A DNA stretch of 64,000 nucleotides from Pyrocephalus nanus. Its lineage: Eukaryota; Chordata; Aves; Passeriformes; Tyrannidae. Shown here in pieces: positions 37,328-49,789 of this stretch (its first letter is position 1; the number at the start of each line of letters is the position of its first letter). The stretch spans positions 3,844,001-3,908,000 of the forward strand of contig CM076269.1 in assembly GCA_038380795.1 (NCBI GenBank), written 5' to 3'. A program made the translations under genes and the position numbers. The notes below the pieces were generated by a model that saw nothing but the letters and a program-made list of their open reading frames with translations, made no database searches and was not told the DNA's origin.

Positions 37328-39585
37328 CTGAAAGGAAGGCAAGAAAAGGGGATGAGTTTTGCGGAGACAGGCCGAGCCACAACAGTTAAACTCAGATAAG
37401 CTGCTTGCAATCAAGAGAGAAGAAAATTGTGATCTTATCCACCCTCTCCCTCTCTCTCTTCTCTCTTTGCTTGCCATCTCAACAACAGCACGTTTGGACC
37501 TTTGAAGATTTCTGATAGGAGACATCAGGCAACCAGAGCAGAGATGATCTTATCAGACACCGCAGCAGCTCTGCTCACGGAGGGATGGAAGTTGTGCAGC
37601 ATTAACAGGATGCTACAACTGCGCTGTTACCTGGCATTTCTCCTCCACTTCTCCTCTCCCTGTACCAAAAGGGCTCCCACTGAGCATAACTTGTGTCCCC
37701 TCCACTGAGGACAAATGCACAAGTATCCTGAGATGGCATCCCTCCCCCGCAGCATTTTTCACATACTCTGACTCATACAGCTCCAAGGGGATATGGGAAA
37801 GGGGGAAAAATGGAAGGACTGGGCGTACACAGGCACTGTGTGGCAGTAACAAGCAAAGCCACATGTCTCCTTCCTGTCCAGTCTGGATCCCTCTTTCCTC
37901 CTTACAGTTCCGAGGAGATGCTTGTTCAGGGTAGTGCGGATTTACAGCGAATCCACTGTTCCTGATCAACTTCCCATAGGAACAGATCTTCTGGATCCTC
38001 TTCAGGAATAGGTCACGCTAATCTGGAGGATGCAATCCACCTCGGGAACTAAGCAGAAGGAACTAACCTAGACTAAAACCCCTGCATAGGCACTTAGTCC
38101 AGCTAAAACTAGCAGATGACACACCTAAAATCCTGTGGTGGCAGGCAATCAGCTGCTATTATGCAGCCTCACTAGCACCATTTCCAAAGCTTCAGCAAGA
38201 GAAATCCGTCCTCTTTTCCCTCACCTGACACCTTTCACTCCTGAATAAACCAGCATGCCCCAGAAGCTGCCTGACCTGAATCTCATTTTAAGCTAGAAAT
38301 GCGCTGCTGCAGGAACACCTTTTCGGTCCAAATAAAAAAAAAAAAATAAAAAAATTCCAACTAAGTGTTTCCACACTGTAAGAAGCTTCCATAGAAACAG
38401 AACAAACCATTTTCTGGAATACTCCAGCAGCGATCTACATTCACCCAACCAGGCAAAGAGGGCTCTCCCTCCTGGGGAAGCAGGCACAGGCATCCATACG
38501 CCTGTGGACACACACGGCTGCTACGTGCTCTCAGGAGAGCACAGGGAGAGCTGGGGGTTTGCATGGATGCAGGATGTCACCTTTGCAGGGCACCGTCTTC
38601 GGTCTCGTGTCATTGCCGCCGCCTTCCCTGGCAGGGGTCGATGCTTCTTCCTGTGACCGATCGTACAACAGCCCTCTGAGTAAAGCTTTCCCCCCCCAAA
38701 AGCAGCATCCAAGCCTCTCTCAGCCACACACCTGCCTCCCTGGGGCTGATAGGATCTTCCAGCCAGCCTCCCACGAGGCTGCCCGAGGTTGGGGAGGGCA
38801 GCAGGAACCCTTCTACGCTCCCTGATGTGAGCGCCCATGAAGTGCTGTCTCCATGGTGGATTTTAAAGCCTTTAATTTGATTTCCTCAGATAAGCAATTG
38901 TTGCAATTACTCTGATTAGGAACAATTAGGTAACACAGCAGTGGAAATCCTGACAGGGACAATGCATCGAACACGAACCTGCAGCCCAAGTGGGCTCTGC
39001 TTGAGGAGGTTTCCTTTACTATCTGACTACCAACAAAAGCTATTGATGGAGAAATACTTCCAAGCTAATTAAGCCTTAAATGCTCTAGGAATTCAACATT
39101 AAGCAGATGGCATTATTAGGGCTATCTCTGCATTAGAACATCCTCCAGATTAGATTTTAGAGGCATTTTCTTTCTATAGTACATGTATTATTGAGCATCT
39201 AAATAGGTAGAAAAATTAATTTAATAAAGTGCTGGGGAAGGGTAAAAGAAAGGAAGGCAGAAGCTCCAGGAGCAGTGGTCTCGAGCAATGTCTCGGTGCT
39301 TTAAAACTGGCTCAAGGAAGAATCGCCTCTTCTCCTATCTACTGGCAGGAGTTTGGATATCTTGTCAGCACCCTTGACATGAACAGCTGGAGATGACAGA
39401 TCAATGGTTCAATACTCTCAGCAGCGTGTCACCAATGTGACAGCAAATGTTATTCTAATGAAGCTGTAATCATAGTCAAATTACGCGGTTCGATTCTCAG
39501 CAAGGGGAGGGCGCAGGGAAAGAGATGAAGAGGGGACGACAGGACCAGAGGTCAGAGTTCGAGAACTAAAGGTTACTCTGCTTAC
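37328..39585 (-). other. ERI3: ERI3 intron between the LTGIIQ and GDWD exons
   Basis: This 2,258-base intron is short compared with its neighbours. It holds a moderately CpG-bearing stretch at 38500-38830 and, from about 38850 to 39240, an AT-rich block with many TAAT/ATTA cores. That block runs to within about 350 bases of the exon's donor. No coding potential was recognised. Confidence 0.92.
38850..39240. promoter_or_regulatory. Candidate conserved noncoding element in the short ERI3 intron
   Basis: AT-rich DNA with many homeodomain-type cores ('tttaatttgatttcctcaga', 'gaacaattaggtaacac', 'aaaattaatttaataaag') and no repeat signature. It lies about 350 bases downstream of the 39586-39645 exon in sense orientation. 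Splicing-regulatory conservation and enhancer function are both possible. Confidence 0.4.
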
Positions 39586-39645
39586 CTCAAGCACTTGCTG
39601 GAGGCTCGGCTGCCCATCCACCATGCCTTGAATAATCCCAGTCAG
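39586..39645 (-). CDS. ERI3: ERI3 internal exon: LTGIIQ substrate-binding segment
   Basis: This small 60-base exon encodes 20 codons, phase 0 at both ends, so skipping it would keep the frame but remove part of the nuclease. It reads LTGIIQGMVDGQ and then PSLQQVLE. The LTGI element joins FCTE from the previous exon to make the FC-x-x-LTGI signature of ERI1-like exonucleases. I recall alanine at the position of the glycine after IIQ in human ERI3, so this may be a lineage difference. The acceptor is TCTCTCGTTTCAG and the donor is GAG|GTAAGC. It lies only 2,258 bases from the next exon, the closest pair in the gene section seen here. Confidence 0.96.
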
Positions 39646-42600
39646 CTGAAACGAGAGACAAACAGAAAGCAGGCATCAGAGCGGCACTCAAAAGATCATT
39701 AGAAAGGTCTACTCTCCTGTCCATCTCTCGGCAACCAAAACATGCTCCTGTGACCCACATGGATGCTCCTGAGGAGCCAGCCACAGCAGAGTGACCCTGG
39801 CAGCTCCCCAGCCACAGGCAAGGGCACAGCTTCATCCTAAACACAGAAATGTAGCGGGGCTCCTACCCACACCACAAAACAGCAAATTCCCAGCAGCACA
39901 GGATCCACTTGGGGAGCAGTGTCATGCATCAGCATGATGCCCTTTTCAACATGCATTTCACCAGTTTTGGTGTTGCCTTGATGTACACGGGAAGCAGTAA
40001 CTACCAAGGTCTCTGGTCATTCCCCTGCTATCGCAGTTACACCAAAATTTCAGTGTGAGATGAACTGAAGAGTTGGTAGGTAAGACCCAGAGTGGACCCA
40101 GTCATCCCCCCCTGCGCTGGGCACCCAGCATGAGTTTTTTCCCATAGTCCATCACAGCATCCCTCTGCATTTCAAAATTGCACTTGGAACAATGCAATGA
40201 AACCTGAAGAAAAGCACTTTCTTCCAGAACCCTGTCCGCTCTGTTTTTCGGGAGGTTCCTTAGGAACAGATCCTGCTAACAGACAGTCCTACTGACTGCT
40301 CCTGGAATTCTTGGTTGTTTAAAGCTAAGACACAGACATAAAAAGATGAAGTCTCATGGGCCTCTGCCTGTGTCTGCCCAGAAGGGCTCGAGGCACATGG
40401 AAAAGAGATAATTTTTCTGTCTGCCTTCCAAGTGACAAAACTGTCTTTTAAGATATTGAATATCGGACGTCAGTAGCTTGCCATCAATGCATCCAAGTAA
40501 TTAAAAAAACCATTATTAAAACAAGTGCACACTATGGGATTTCACTTCATATGGCACTTTCCTGAAGCTACACACCTCACACATTTTCATAAAATAAGGT
40601 CAAACACAACCCAGGAGCTTGCCCTGCTGCTTGCACACGGATCCAGGGCTCCAGAAGCCATAGCACCCAGTCGAGAGGTGCTGACAGCCTCACCACCACC
40701 CAGGAGTAACTCTCCCATGCAGAGCAGCTCAACCTACTCATAAAAATAAGCCCTCTCACAAACCACAGGGCTTGGCTTTATTAAATATGGGGCAACTGAA
40801 GGAAGCTGAATGGGTTTTACTTCTCAGTTTCTTTGGCTGCTTGGCTTACAGCATTGAACTCTGAGGATGGAAAAAGAAAAGATATTAAACTCCAATTAAA
40901 CTGTAATTACACTTAATGAATACCAAATACCTGACTCGCTGAATAAGCTGTACGTAAAAAGATTATTTTCTCATAGTGACTTCCATAGAATGGTAATATA
41001 TACCTTTTAGGGAAAGTATTTTAAGAATGCAGAGCTTTTCTACGTGGGTTTCTCAAGTTCATCAAGCCATTATGAGGCGGAAAGTACCAACTTATTTGTT
41101 ACAAGAACATACTGCCCAACACACACACACCCCAGATTTGTGCTGCAGAAATCATACACATGAATACAAAGAGATATACCTGCTCCATGGGTACATTTCA
41201 ATACAAGTCAGAGAGTGCTCAAATGGGACCAGATTTATATTCTCTCACCCTTTCTGATCCTTTCTGTTATCAGTCGCGTGCACCTGTCACACCCAACCTA
41301 GTGCATTGGATCCCCGCAGCATTATCTGGTCTTGCAGCTTTGAAGAAGTATAAAAACATAAAACTGCACAATTGTAAAGTTTCACTGGTGAGCCCAAGAA
41401 GCACACAGTACTTGGGAACACAAACAAGCCATAAGGCATTTATCTTTTTGTATTTTTATTGTCTATTCTTTCAGGGAAAAAAAAAATCAATAAAAATTAA
41501 TCATAAAAAGAGCAAAGTACCATGAAAAAGCCTGTACAAGCAGCTTTTGTGTAGAGAGAACCTTTCCTTTAGCTCCCAGCATTAACTTCCTTGGGCACCA
41601 GACAATCCACTTGCATCTTCCAAAAGGACATGACGGGCTTTATACACCTAATAACAGCTAATAACAACCTGCAAGCACTTTCCACCTTCTCCGCCTAGAC
41701 ACTCATCGTAACACCCAGCCCTCATCATAACCAACCACGGCGTGTTGTTTTACAGAAGCAGCTCAGGAGAAAGGGAACCAAATGAGGGCTCAGAGTGAGT
41801 CAGTATTGGAAGACATGCTCCTGGCCATTTGTGTGGGGACGTAAAGAAACCTCCTGCAGCCAGGAGGTGCATAGACACCCTAAAAGCAAAGGGATGCCTT
41901 GAGGGTGACCACAAGTTCTCCACCCTTCCAGGCACCCTTCCCATGCTGTGCTGTCCTCTTCAAGGAGGAAGAGGGATGGGAGAAGTACTCCAGATCCAAA
42001 GAGTACCTGGGTCTGTCAAGAGCTCCAGAAACCCTCCCACACAGAGTCTATACTAAGCAGCTCTACTGCTTCCCAGGAAAGGCAGCAAGCAGAGGGGAGA
42101 GGGGGAATCAGCAGCATGGCAGACAGGCTCCCGTGTGATGTTAACAGCACTGCTTTTCCTAGAGAGTTTATCTGGGAAACCATCGTATTTCTACTCCAAG
42201 ACAGTTTGCTGATTACCTAAGCACTTGTCTCTGGTGTACAATCTGATAATCAGGCCTGGTCTTTCTTTGTAGACAAAGAGGCCAATAAATCTCACCCTTT
42301 GTAAGTAGAGGTGCCTAGACAAAGCCCTTTACTGGCATTTAGCAAAATGAGTATTTTTCAGAAAACATAAACCAGCAGAAAGTCAATGGCAAGTGCTGGA
42401 GCTGTTCAGGCAGCAGCTCCACAGCAGCACATCCTGGCTGTGTCCCTGGGGTCTCAAGGGAACCTACAGGACTGACCCCTACACCTGCCCGGCAGCAGCC
42501 ACTGACCCCACTGTTTAGTAAGGTCTCAGTACAACCAGTTCACCTGTGGCCTTCAGGGCAGGGCTTCAAACTCAGCCCCAAATACAGGGCTTAGTGAAAA

Positions 42601-43634
42601 GCCCAGTTACACGATCCCACTCCTGCACATCTTCGCAGCCCTTGCAACAGGCCAGTGGACTGCCAAGCTGGGAGGGACAGGGGCCATGCTGGATACTAGG
42701 CAGGAAGGGATGCAGTGGGAAGATGCCCAGGAGCCTCTGAATTCCAGGCTAGGATTAAAACTAGCTCCCTAATCCACACTGTTAATAACAAAGGACTTGC
42801 CAAACCTGGCAAGCAGGACCTTTTTGCACCACTGACACCCACGGGTGGGGGTTCTGCAACCATTCTGCCTGCTGGCATCAGAACTGCCTGTTTTCATCCA
42901 GCTCTGGACACGATGCCAGACCAAGGTCAGCTGCAGAGTCTGCAGCACAGCTCTGAGCTGGGACACCCCTGCCCATCCTGGGGTCTCCTGCAAACACAGG
43001 CCATCACACACACAAACACACACAGAGCTCTGCTTGCTTTAGGGCTCCACACAGGAGACACAAACCTGCAGAGGCACAAACAGCTGCTCCAGACTCCCAC
43101 GAGCAAGAGAAGATGGGGAACACTGTGGTGTGGGAGCATTAAATGAGCTGAATGTCTTGGTCACAAATTCAACATCCAGAGAACCTCTGAATGTCCCTGG
43201 GCTGCAGCAGGCTGGAGGCTCCATTCAGCTCACACAACCACACCACACGAGTCATGCAGACTCAGAGCTGCAGTCTTTAGCAACAGGGGGAAGGATGCAA
43301 TAGAGGGATTTCCAGAAAAAGGATTTTTAGTGGGAGTTAACGAGACAACTTCTCCCTAGAATTTAGAGGACTTGCAAAATGGACATTTTGGGTCCTACTC
43401 TTTCAGGAGATGGCGTTGCTTTTAGCCCAGATCAGGTTCAAGCTGTGAGATTTATCACATTTGTACAAGCATATGTCCAGCAAGTCTCATGGGGATAAGG
43501 ACAGCCAAAGTAGTTGTCCAGCCTTCTAGCATTAAGGTTGCAAAACGGTTTCCATTATAACCCTCTGTTCTCACACATTTATAGCTTTCTGAAAGCCCCT
43601 CTCCTGGGAATAACGTTTTCGGGGCTTAGTCCTC

Positions 43635-43651
43635 TTTTTTTTTTTTTTTTT
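43635..43651 (+). repeat. Poly-T tract (17)
   Basis: Seventeen consecutive T. On the ERI3 sense strand this is a poly-A run within the intron; no retroposed body was recognised. Confidence 0.95.
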
Positions 43652-43799
43652 AAGTTTAAATAAAATACCTTCAGATGGCTTTTAGTTACAAGAGAATAAA
43701 AATAAGTATTTGTTTTTACAACGTGAAAATATGGAAGGGGCTGGTAGGTCCTGGAGGGGACTCCACCTAAAACAGAGGAGTCATTTTTCATCAGGTTAG

Positions 43800-43970
43800 T
43801 ACATGTGGGACAAGCACTCCAAGGGCTTAAACCTGCAGCCAGAGAGGTAGGGGAAAGCACACTATGGTGCTATGATCCTAGGCAAGACAGGGATAGAACA
43901 AAGAACTTGGATAGCCTGATTCCCACATTCAGTGCTTTAGCCACCAAGCTGGCAAACACTGAACCAGTGG
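43800..43970 (+). mobile_element. Possible tRNA-type SINE relic
   Basis: The end of this segment, 'gggatagaacaaagaacttg' followed by 'gcctgattcccacattcag' and 'tgctttagccaccaagctgg', resembles the reversed tRNA-derived head of old amniote SINEs ('gggattcgaacc...ctctaaccactagacc'). It is strongly diverged and could be coincidental. Confidence 0.4.
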
Positions 43971-44776
43971 AGGGGCAGGAAAAAAAGCACAAAGCAAGAG
44001 GAACTCAAAGTTTGTTTTGATGGTTACACCAAGAAGAAAGAACACACTTGGGAAAACATTCAACTTTCTGCCTTGAATGAAAAAAACAAACAAACAAAAA
44101 ACAACAACAAAACCCAAACCAACCCCTGCCCCTCAATTCCTTTGAACCCTCAGGGATTGCACTGCCCACCTTCATTCTGTGTCTGTGGAAAGGGTGGCCT
44201 CAGCTCAGAGCAGCAGCAAGAGTAACCCAGGAAAAAGAGGCTACTTCTCCAGCAATCATTTCAAGCACCCCACGAGCACGACATCAAAAAGAAAGTCTTA
44301 AAAATACAGACATCCTTCCACTCTGAAGGACTCATCAAACCCCAACATGCAGGCCCACAGCAGAGTCTAATTTAGAGCCTCTGAACTACACAACTGTGCA
44401 GCATTTCCTTCCCTCAGATCATGCTCTCTTTGACCTTCCCCACCACAGAGCAGCACAGCAAAATCCAAAGAGCTCACAGGGAGGTTACAAGATTTTGAGC
44501 GTCAGCTTTTATTTTGTGGTCACCCAGTTAGATGTTTGTTAATTGTAAATACAACTACATTAGTTAGCAGAGCACAGCTAGAGTTATTTATGAATCCAAA
44601 GTGAGGTCTTTACATGCCACTGCAATAACAAAAAACTATTCCCCTTGTCCTTAACTCAAGGCTGGCATGACACACTACACTGTGTGAACCGTGAAGAGGC
44701 GACCCCAGTCCCTGGTGCAATGGAAACCTGCTTCCCAGGGAGACTCTTGGAGCACCAGGGAACCTTTGCACTTTAC

Positions 44777-44893
44777 CTCTGTACAGAAGGGCGTAAGCTG
44801 GGGATGCACCACAGGCTGAACATACATGTGAAAGGTGGATTCGATCTCCATCGTCCTGCCATTCAGCTTCAGGATAGGGAATTCGATGATTTC
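44777..44893 (-). CDS. ERI3: ERI3 internal exon: exonuclease core, EIIEFP to PFCTE
   Basis: This 117-base exon encodes exactly 39 codons, phase 0 at both ends. It begins EIIEFPILKLNG and ends LTPFCTE. The EIIEFP strand directly follows Exo I in ERI-family nucleases, and the histidine-proline and PFCTE stretch leads into the helix that recognises the substrate. The residues appear identical to mammalian ERI3 as far as I recall, which suggests strong purifying selection. The acceptor is a pyrimidine-rich run ending TATTCAG and the donor is GAG|GTAAAG, both close to consensus. The flanking introns are 13,755 bases upstream and 5,131 bases downstream. Confidence 0.96.
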
Positions 44894-45464
44894 CTGAATA
44901 GGGCAAAAAGAAAAGCAGCTGTTCATTTAAAAGAAACAAAAAACGAAGCTAGAAACGATCCCATTTAGCAAGGTGGCTGTAAAAAGAGGGGCCTGATAGT
45001 CCCAAACAAAAATAAGCCCAACACAAAGCTCTGCAAAAGTGGGAAGGTGGTGCTGCAGCACAGAGCACATCCAACACCTCAGGCACAGAGCAGGATGGTG
45101 CTGATGCTCATCACAGCCAGGACAGCAGCACTGCAGCTGCACCCAGCCCTGCCTAAGCTGAACCTAAGGAAGATTGTCCACACAACCCACACGTGCTACC
45201 CAGGGAACACGGAGATGTACCTGCAATGGGCTCATGTCTGTTTAGCAAGGACATCCCAGGGGCTGAGCCCACCCCAAAACCAGTCTTGTCCTTTCCACCC
45301 CACCATCCTTTTGGAGGACACCATCAGACAGACAACAAGGACTACAGCCTGAAGCATCTCCTCCTCTGGAGAGGCTGAGGAGCACAGCCCTCCTCCAACA
45401 GACTGAGGAGCTGGAAGCTATCCCCAGATCGATTCCCATGGGATACAGCACAGTAACAAGCCCT

Positions 45465-46040
45465 GCTTCATTTTCCTCTTTGTGGCCAATTTATGCTGAT
45501 AGGGAGATAAAAACGTTCCTTCATCAGAAGAATGCTCAATTATTTGAATAATCAGCAATCAAAAATTTACATGGACCTGTTAATAAAAAGTTTAAACAAA
45601 TCCAGTTGCGATGGATTTCTCAATTATTAAAAAATATACATGAAATTAAAAAAGCTGCCCACTGAATAAAAGCGATAAAATCCTTTGTGTTCGCCCCCCT
45701 CCTTCTCCATTCCCTTTCTTCCTTCCAGTTTAATGTAAGAGGAGAAGTGACAATTTGTTTGGTGTCTTTAAAGAATAATTTGTCTATGTTATTTAATAGA
45801 GATCCATGGCACCAAGGTTCTGGAGTGCAAATGAGGCTGCTGAGTGATATCCATGCAACAAGCCTCTCAAATCACTTCTGGAGAGAAACGGAGAGAGTGA
45901 GAGAGAATAAAAAAAATATTGCTTTTTAATATTCAAAAACAGTTTGCAAAATTTAATCAAAGCAGAGCAAAAGCTAACATTTTTACCACTTTGACATTTT
46001 TATTAGCGCTTTCATAAATTTTTAAAACATGAATGGAATT
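45465..46040. promoter_or_regulatory. Candidate conserved noncoding element cluster
   Basis: A long AT-rich stretch with dense TAAT/ATTA cores ('tcaattatttgaataatcag', 'aattattaaaaaatataca') is broken at about 45690-45725 by a pyrimidine-rich run ending TTCCAG. The second part reads 'gtgtctttaaagaataattt'. No repeat or frame explains it. It is enhancer-like by texture, without proof. Confidence 0.4.
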
Positions 46041-46568
46041 AGTTTAACAACAAAAAAAAAAACCTGCCTGAAAACATCTGGAAGAGACAAATAAGAAATA
46101 ATAAAAAATGAAAAAAAAAAATCCAACTCCTGTGAGTAAAATTAGCATGTGAAAAATGCAGCCGCTGCAGAGGAACTAACACACTTTTCTGGACCCTGGT
46201 TGCAACCCTCATGACCTGGAGGCAGAAATTATCATGAGGTTATACATATGAGCTGGTGACATCACCACCCCACTAGGCAGCAGGAGGGCAAGAAGCTGGG
46301 TGGGTAAATGGAAGCAACAGATCATTTAAATAGCCAGAAGAAACACCCAATTTCCACAGTGGACAGAGCCTGTGGATGCAGCTTCCCAGGCGCAACAGGC
46401 ACGCAGCCCAGCCCAGGACATGTGGGGAACGTGTGCTGTGATACAGAAAATTAGAAAAAAAAAATTGAAGTGTTAATAATGTTAAGTGCCCAGGTGTAGA
46501 CACAGAGAAGTGGAACCACAGAGGATGCAGGGCTTAACTGTTTCCCCACGGTCAGCTGTGCCACGCTC

Positions 46569-46583
46569 CACGTGCGCCACGTG
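46569..46583. promoter_or_regulatory. Tandem E-boxes CACGTG-CGC-CACGTG
   Basis: Two perfect CACGTG hexamers are separated by three bases, in a locally GC-richer stretch (46.5-47.2 kb). CACGTG binds bHLH-ZIP factors such as USF, MYC/MAX and TFE families. Single CACGTG sites are frequent in this window; a tandem pair this close is not. Confidence 0.4.
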
Positions 46584-47639
46584 GGCTAAGGCAGAGCAGA
46601 TGGCTGGGCACATCCTTCCCCACAGCCGTACCACCCCGCTGGGAGCCACCAAGTTTCCCCAGGAAAGAGAGGAAACTCGACCCAGGGGCTGGAAGGGGAG
46701 GAGAAGACACGTGCAAAACGCTTGGGCATCACCCAGACTGCCTGCTGCGGCGCAGCCAAATGCACCAGCTTCAGCCACCCAAAAAACCCGTGGAAACACG
46801 AGAATGTAAATGTTGGACACAGCTGATCACTCCCCTCAAAAGGGCTACCACAGATAGGCTCTGAAAGCAGCAAATTCCTGTTCAGAAGGAAAACAGACTG
46901 CAAAGCTTGAAGCTAAGGGACAGGCTGTCATAACAGACAGGATAACACTGTGGCATCTTTCAAATCGGGCTGGGGCGTCTCAGGGCCCCTCAGGTCTGCA
47001 TCCCACCCAGCGGGTGACCACGGAAGCGGGCAAGCCCACGGCAGGGCAAGACGAGCATTCCCCCTTCCGGAGAGAGACACACACCGGCTGGATTTCACAG
47101 CAGGGCTAAGCTGCAACGCCAGGATAGGTCCTGAGGGACCAGAAACATCCTCAGGGGCCATCAAGTGGCTGGATGCAAAGCGAGACTGAAAGACAGCCCT
47201 GCTGCTGATCTGATACACAAAGGCGTCGCTCGCCTTCCAGTACCAAAGGCCAAAAGCACTTCCAGGAGGGTCGGATTAAGACAGACGGAGGAAATAAAAA
47301 GCCATCCTAAAAAACTGGGGAAAATTTAACCATATCCAGGATTACTGCAGGTCTTTAGGAAGTGCATGGCCAGGAGTAGGGGTGGGACCCCCGAGGCGAC
47401 TTGAGCGTCTCAGGAGAAGGCACAGCCACTTTTTCAGGCTTATTTGGTCAGTTTTGGAAGCAAGTGGTAAAGAACCTTTCCCAAAAGGCTGTTTATCTGC
47501 ACGCTTCCTATAGAGGAGATTTTTCCAGTCTCTGGCAGTGTTTGCTCCACTGGTATCTAAGGCAACAGATACCAGCCCCATGAAATCAGCCCCACTCCTC
47601 ACTAACGACGTTAGCCAGTCCTGCAATGAAATTTAACCT

Positions 47640-48030
47640 GTGACACTGCTGTACTTTTCATTTAAACTTTCATTTGGAGAGAAGCAGTGTTTGGAGACCC
47701 TGCAGTTTGTCCTGCTAATAAAGACAAGTGTTGGGACCTTTAAAGGTGCCATTCATCTTTTGCCTTTATTAAATTCAATTTTCTTAAGCCCATGATACAT
47801 CATGAAATTAAGAGTTGACATTCCTGCAGAAACAAAAATATCTATCAAACATAAACAGAAAGGGGGGAGAAAAGAGGCCTCTATTACCAAGAATTTATGG
47901 CTTAAAGTTGATCTGTTTCCACTTTTTTTCTCTCTCTCTTTTTCTTTTTTTACAAGCATATGGTTTGTTTTAGATATCCGAAATGTTATTACAGATCTAG
48001 AATTTCATTAGTAATTATTATGAAATGCTG
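47640..48030. promoter_or_regulatory. Candidate conserved noncoding element
   Basis: This AT-rich block includes 'cctgctaataaagacaagtg', 'cctttattaaattcaatttt' and 'atgaaattaagagttgac', followed by a pyrimidine tract at 47918-47951. No repeat was recognised and no coding frame is convincing. Confidence 0.35.
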
Positions 48031-49730
48031 AGCACTTAGACACTCACACACACAACCCCCCAGCAGACTGCGATGCAGGAAGGCAGCCGGCTGCTCTCTC
48101 ACATTTCACAGCAGCCCAGTGAGCTCACCATGCCCAGCTCCATCTCCACCATTCAAGCACCTTCACTGCTTCCTCCCAGAAGGGAAAGGTGGAGAAAAAG
48201 AGTGTGTTAAGAGGAGAGGTTCACTGACACTTCCTTTCTTTTATCTGATCATCCATAAGTGTTACCTTGAGATCCTCACCCAGCTCCACTCCAACACCGA
48301 GTTCACGTCCTAACTTCGGCAGTGATTTGTTCCAGCAGCATTTGGGGATTCTAAGTCTTCCCCCTGCCCCCACCCCCAGCTTGCAGCACAACCAGAAGTT
48401 ATGGATGTGCTAAAATAATGCTGAGGGTGTCCACAGGCTGCAAATAGCCGCAAGCTACCAGAAGAACAAATGTACTCATTTGAATTTTGCGAGCACTGCA
48501 ATTAGGTATTTTATTTAGCACTGCAAAGTAACTTGAAAGGAAATCCAGGATTCAAACCACCACCAATAAATAAGCGGCTTTTTATTTTCCTTTCACTGTC
48601 ATGAAAAGTTGAACATGTTTTCTGTTGAGAAATTCTGCACGAGGCTCCCAATTACAGGCATTTGCATTTATATTGTTGGAACACAGAGCTTCTAAAATCA
48701 ATATTAACACGCTTAAAGAAAAAGACATCGGCACCCTGTCCCTCCCCTCAGCTGTGCCCCCAAACACGGTAACAATAGGAACCTACAGAGCTGGAGGCTT
48801 ATACATATCCATTTACCAGGTCCACTCTCTTTGCAACAATCTTGCATTTACGATTTCATGGTCCTTCAAGCAAATCTATGTGACAGCTTCCTTCAGAATT
48901 TTTGCCTTTTCTGAAAACAAAACCAGAGGTTCCAGGTGAAAGCCTCTCGTGCAACCTGACCAGTGGGCTGAGCAGCAGCAGGAGGCTGCAGGGTAACTGT
49001 GGAATGGCCAGGGACTTTCCTTTAAGAGGGCTTTGAAAAATTCATAAGGGCATGTGAAAGCACTGCTATAAACCCAACCTTTCCTTACCCAATCGTCCTA
49101 AATGAAACTCCCCTCCCTTTAACACCAGAGCAGGGATGCACCAATTCAGCCTTCTTGATCTTCTTGCTGATAAAAGAACTGATCAAGAATAAAACTATGC
49201 TTGCTAAACAATATCCTGTCAGAGAAAAAAGCACCTGAAATTACACTAATTCCCACAGAGGAATCTTTTTGTTTATCCTTTTGGACCTGGATAGCACTCC
49301 CATAATTAGGCAGAAAGAATAAAGTGCCCAGCAAGAGCTTCCCAGCTCTCAAAACCTTTTAATACAGAAGCCTATGTATAAAGTGACCAGGCCACTCTTC
49401 AGGACACTGGGTTACGTATTTGAGGAAGACTGTGCGGCCTATTCAGTTCAAAAACTACGAGAGAATAATTTATCCCTTACTCTAACCCCCATGTGAAGAA
49501 GTTTAATAAACACAGGAATAAAAGATGCCCATAAAAATCAGAGCTGACTGTTCAAAATGCAATAAAAACAAGCAGAGGCTGTTGAGAGAAACGGATTTTG
49601 TCTGATAAGGAAAAGCATAAAACTTCTTACTGAAAGATCTGTTTACACCTTCCAAAAAAGGTGAGGGCAGAGAGGCAAGGGAGTATCTGTGGAGGGGCAG
49701 AGCCTTAGCTCATTTTGTTCAGGGATGCTT

Positions 49731-49742
49731 CCCCCCCCCCCC
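49731..49742 (+). repeat. Poly-C tract (12)
   Basis: Twelve consecutive C, a G12 run on the ERI3 sense strand. It sits just upstream of the AT-rich block at 49790-50230. Confidence 0.95.
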
Positions 49743-49789
49743 AAAGAAAAAGTCATTTTATGCACAAGGAGCTTATTTCTTAAACAAAC

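Larger units (their letters stand above)
39646..44776 (-). other. ERI3: ERI3 intron between the PFCTE and LTGIIQ exons
   Basis: This 5,131-base intron has a CA-rich microsatellite-like patch near 43006-43024, a T17 tract at 43635-43651 and a probable tRNA-type SINE relic near 43800-43970. It also has an A/C-rich simple tract near 44081-44110 and a short AT-rich conserved-looking patch near 44495-44610. The rest (39.8-42.9 kb) shows nothing I can name. Confidence 0.92.
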
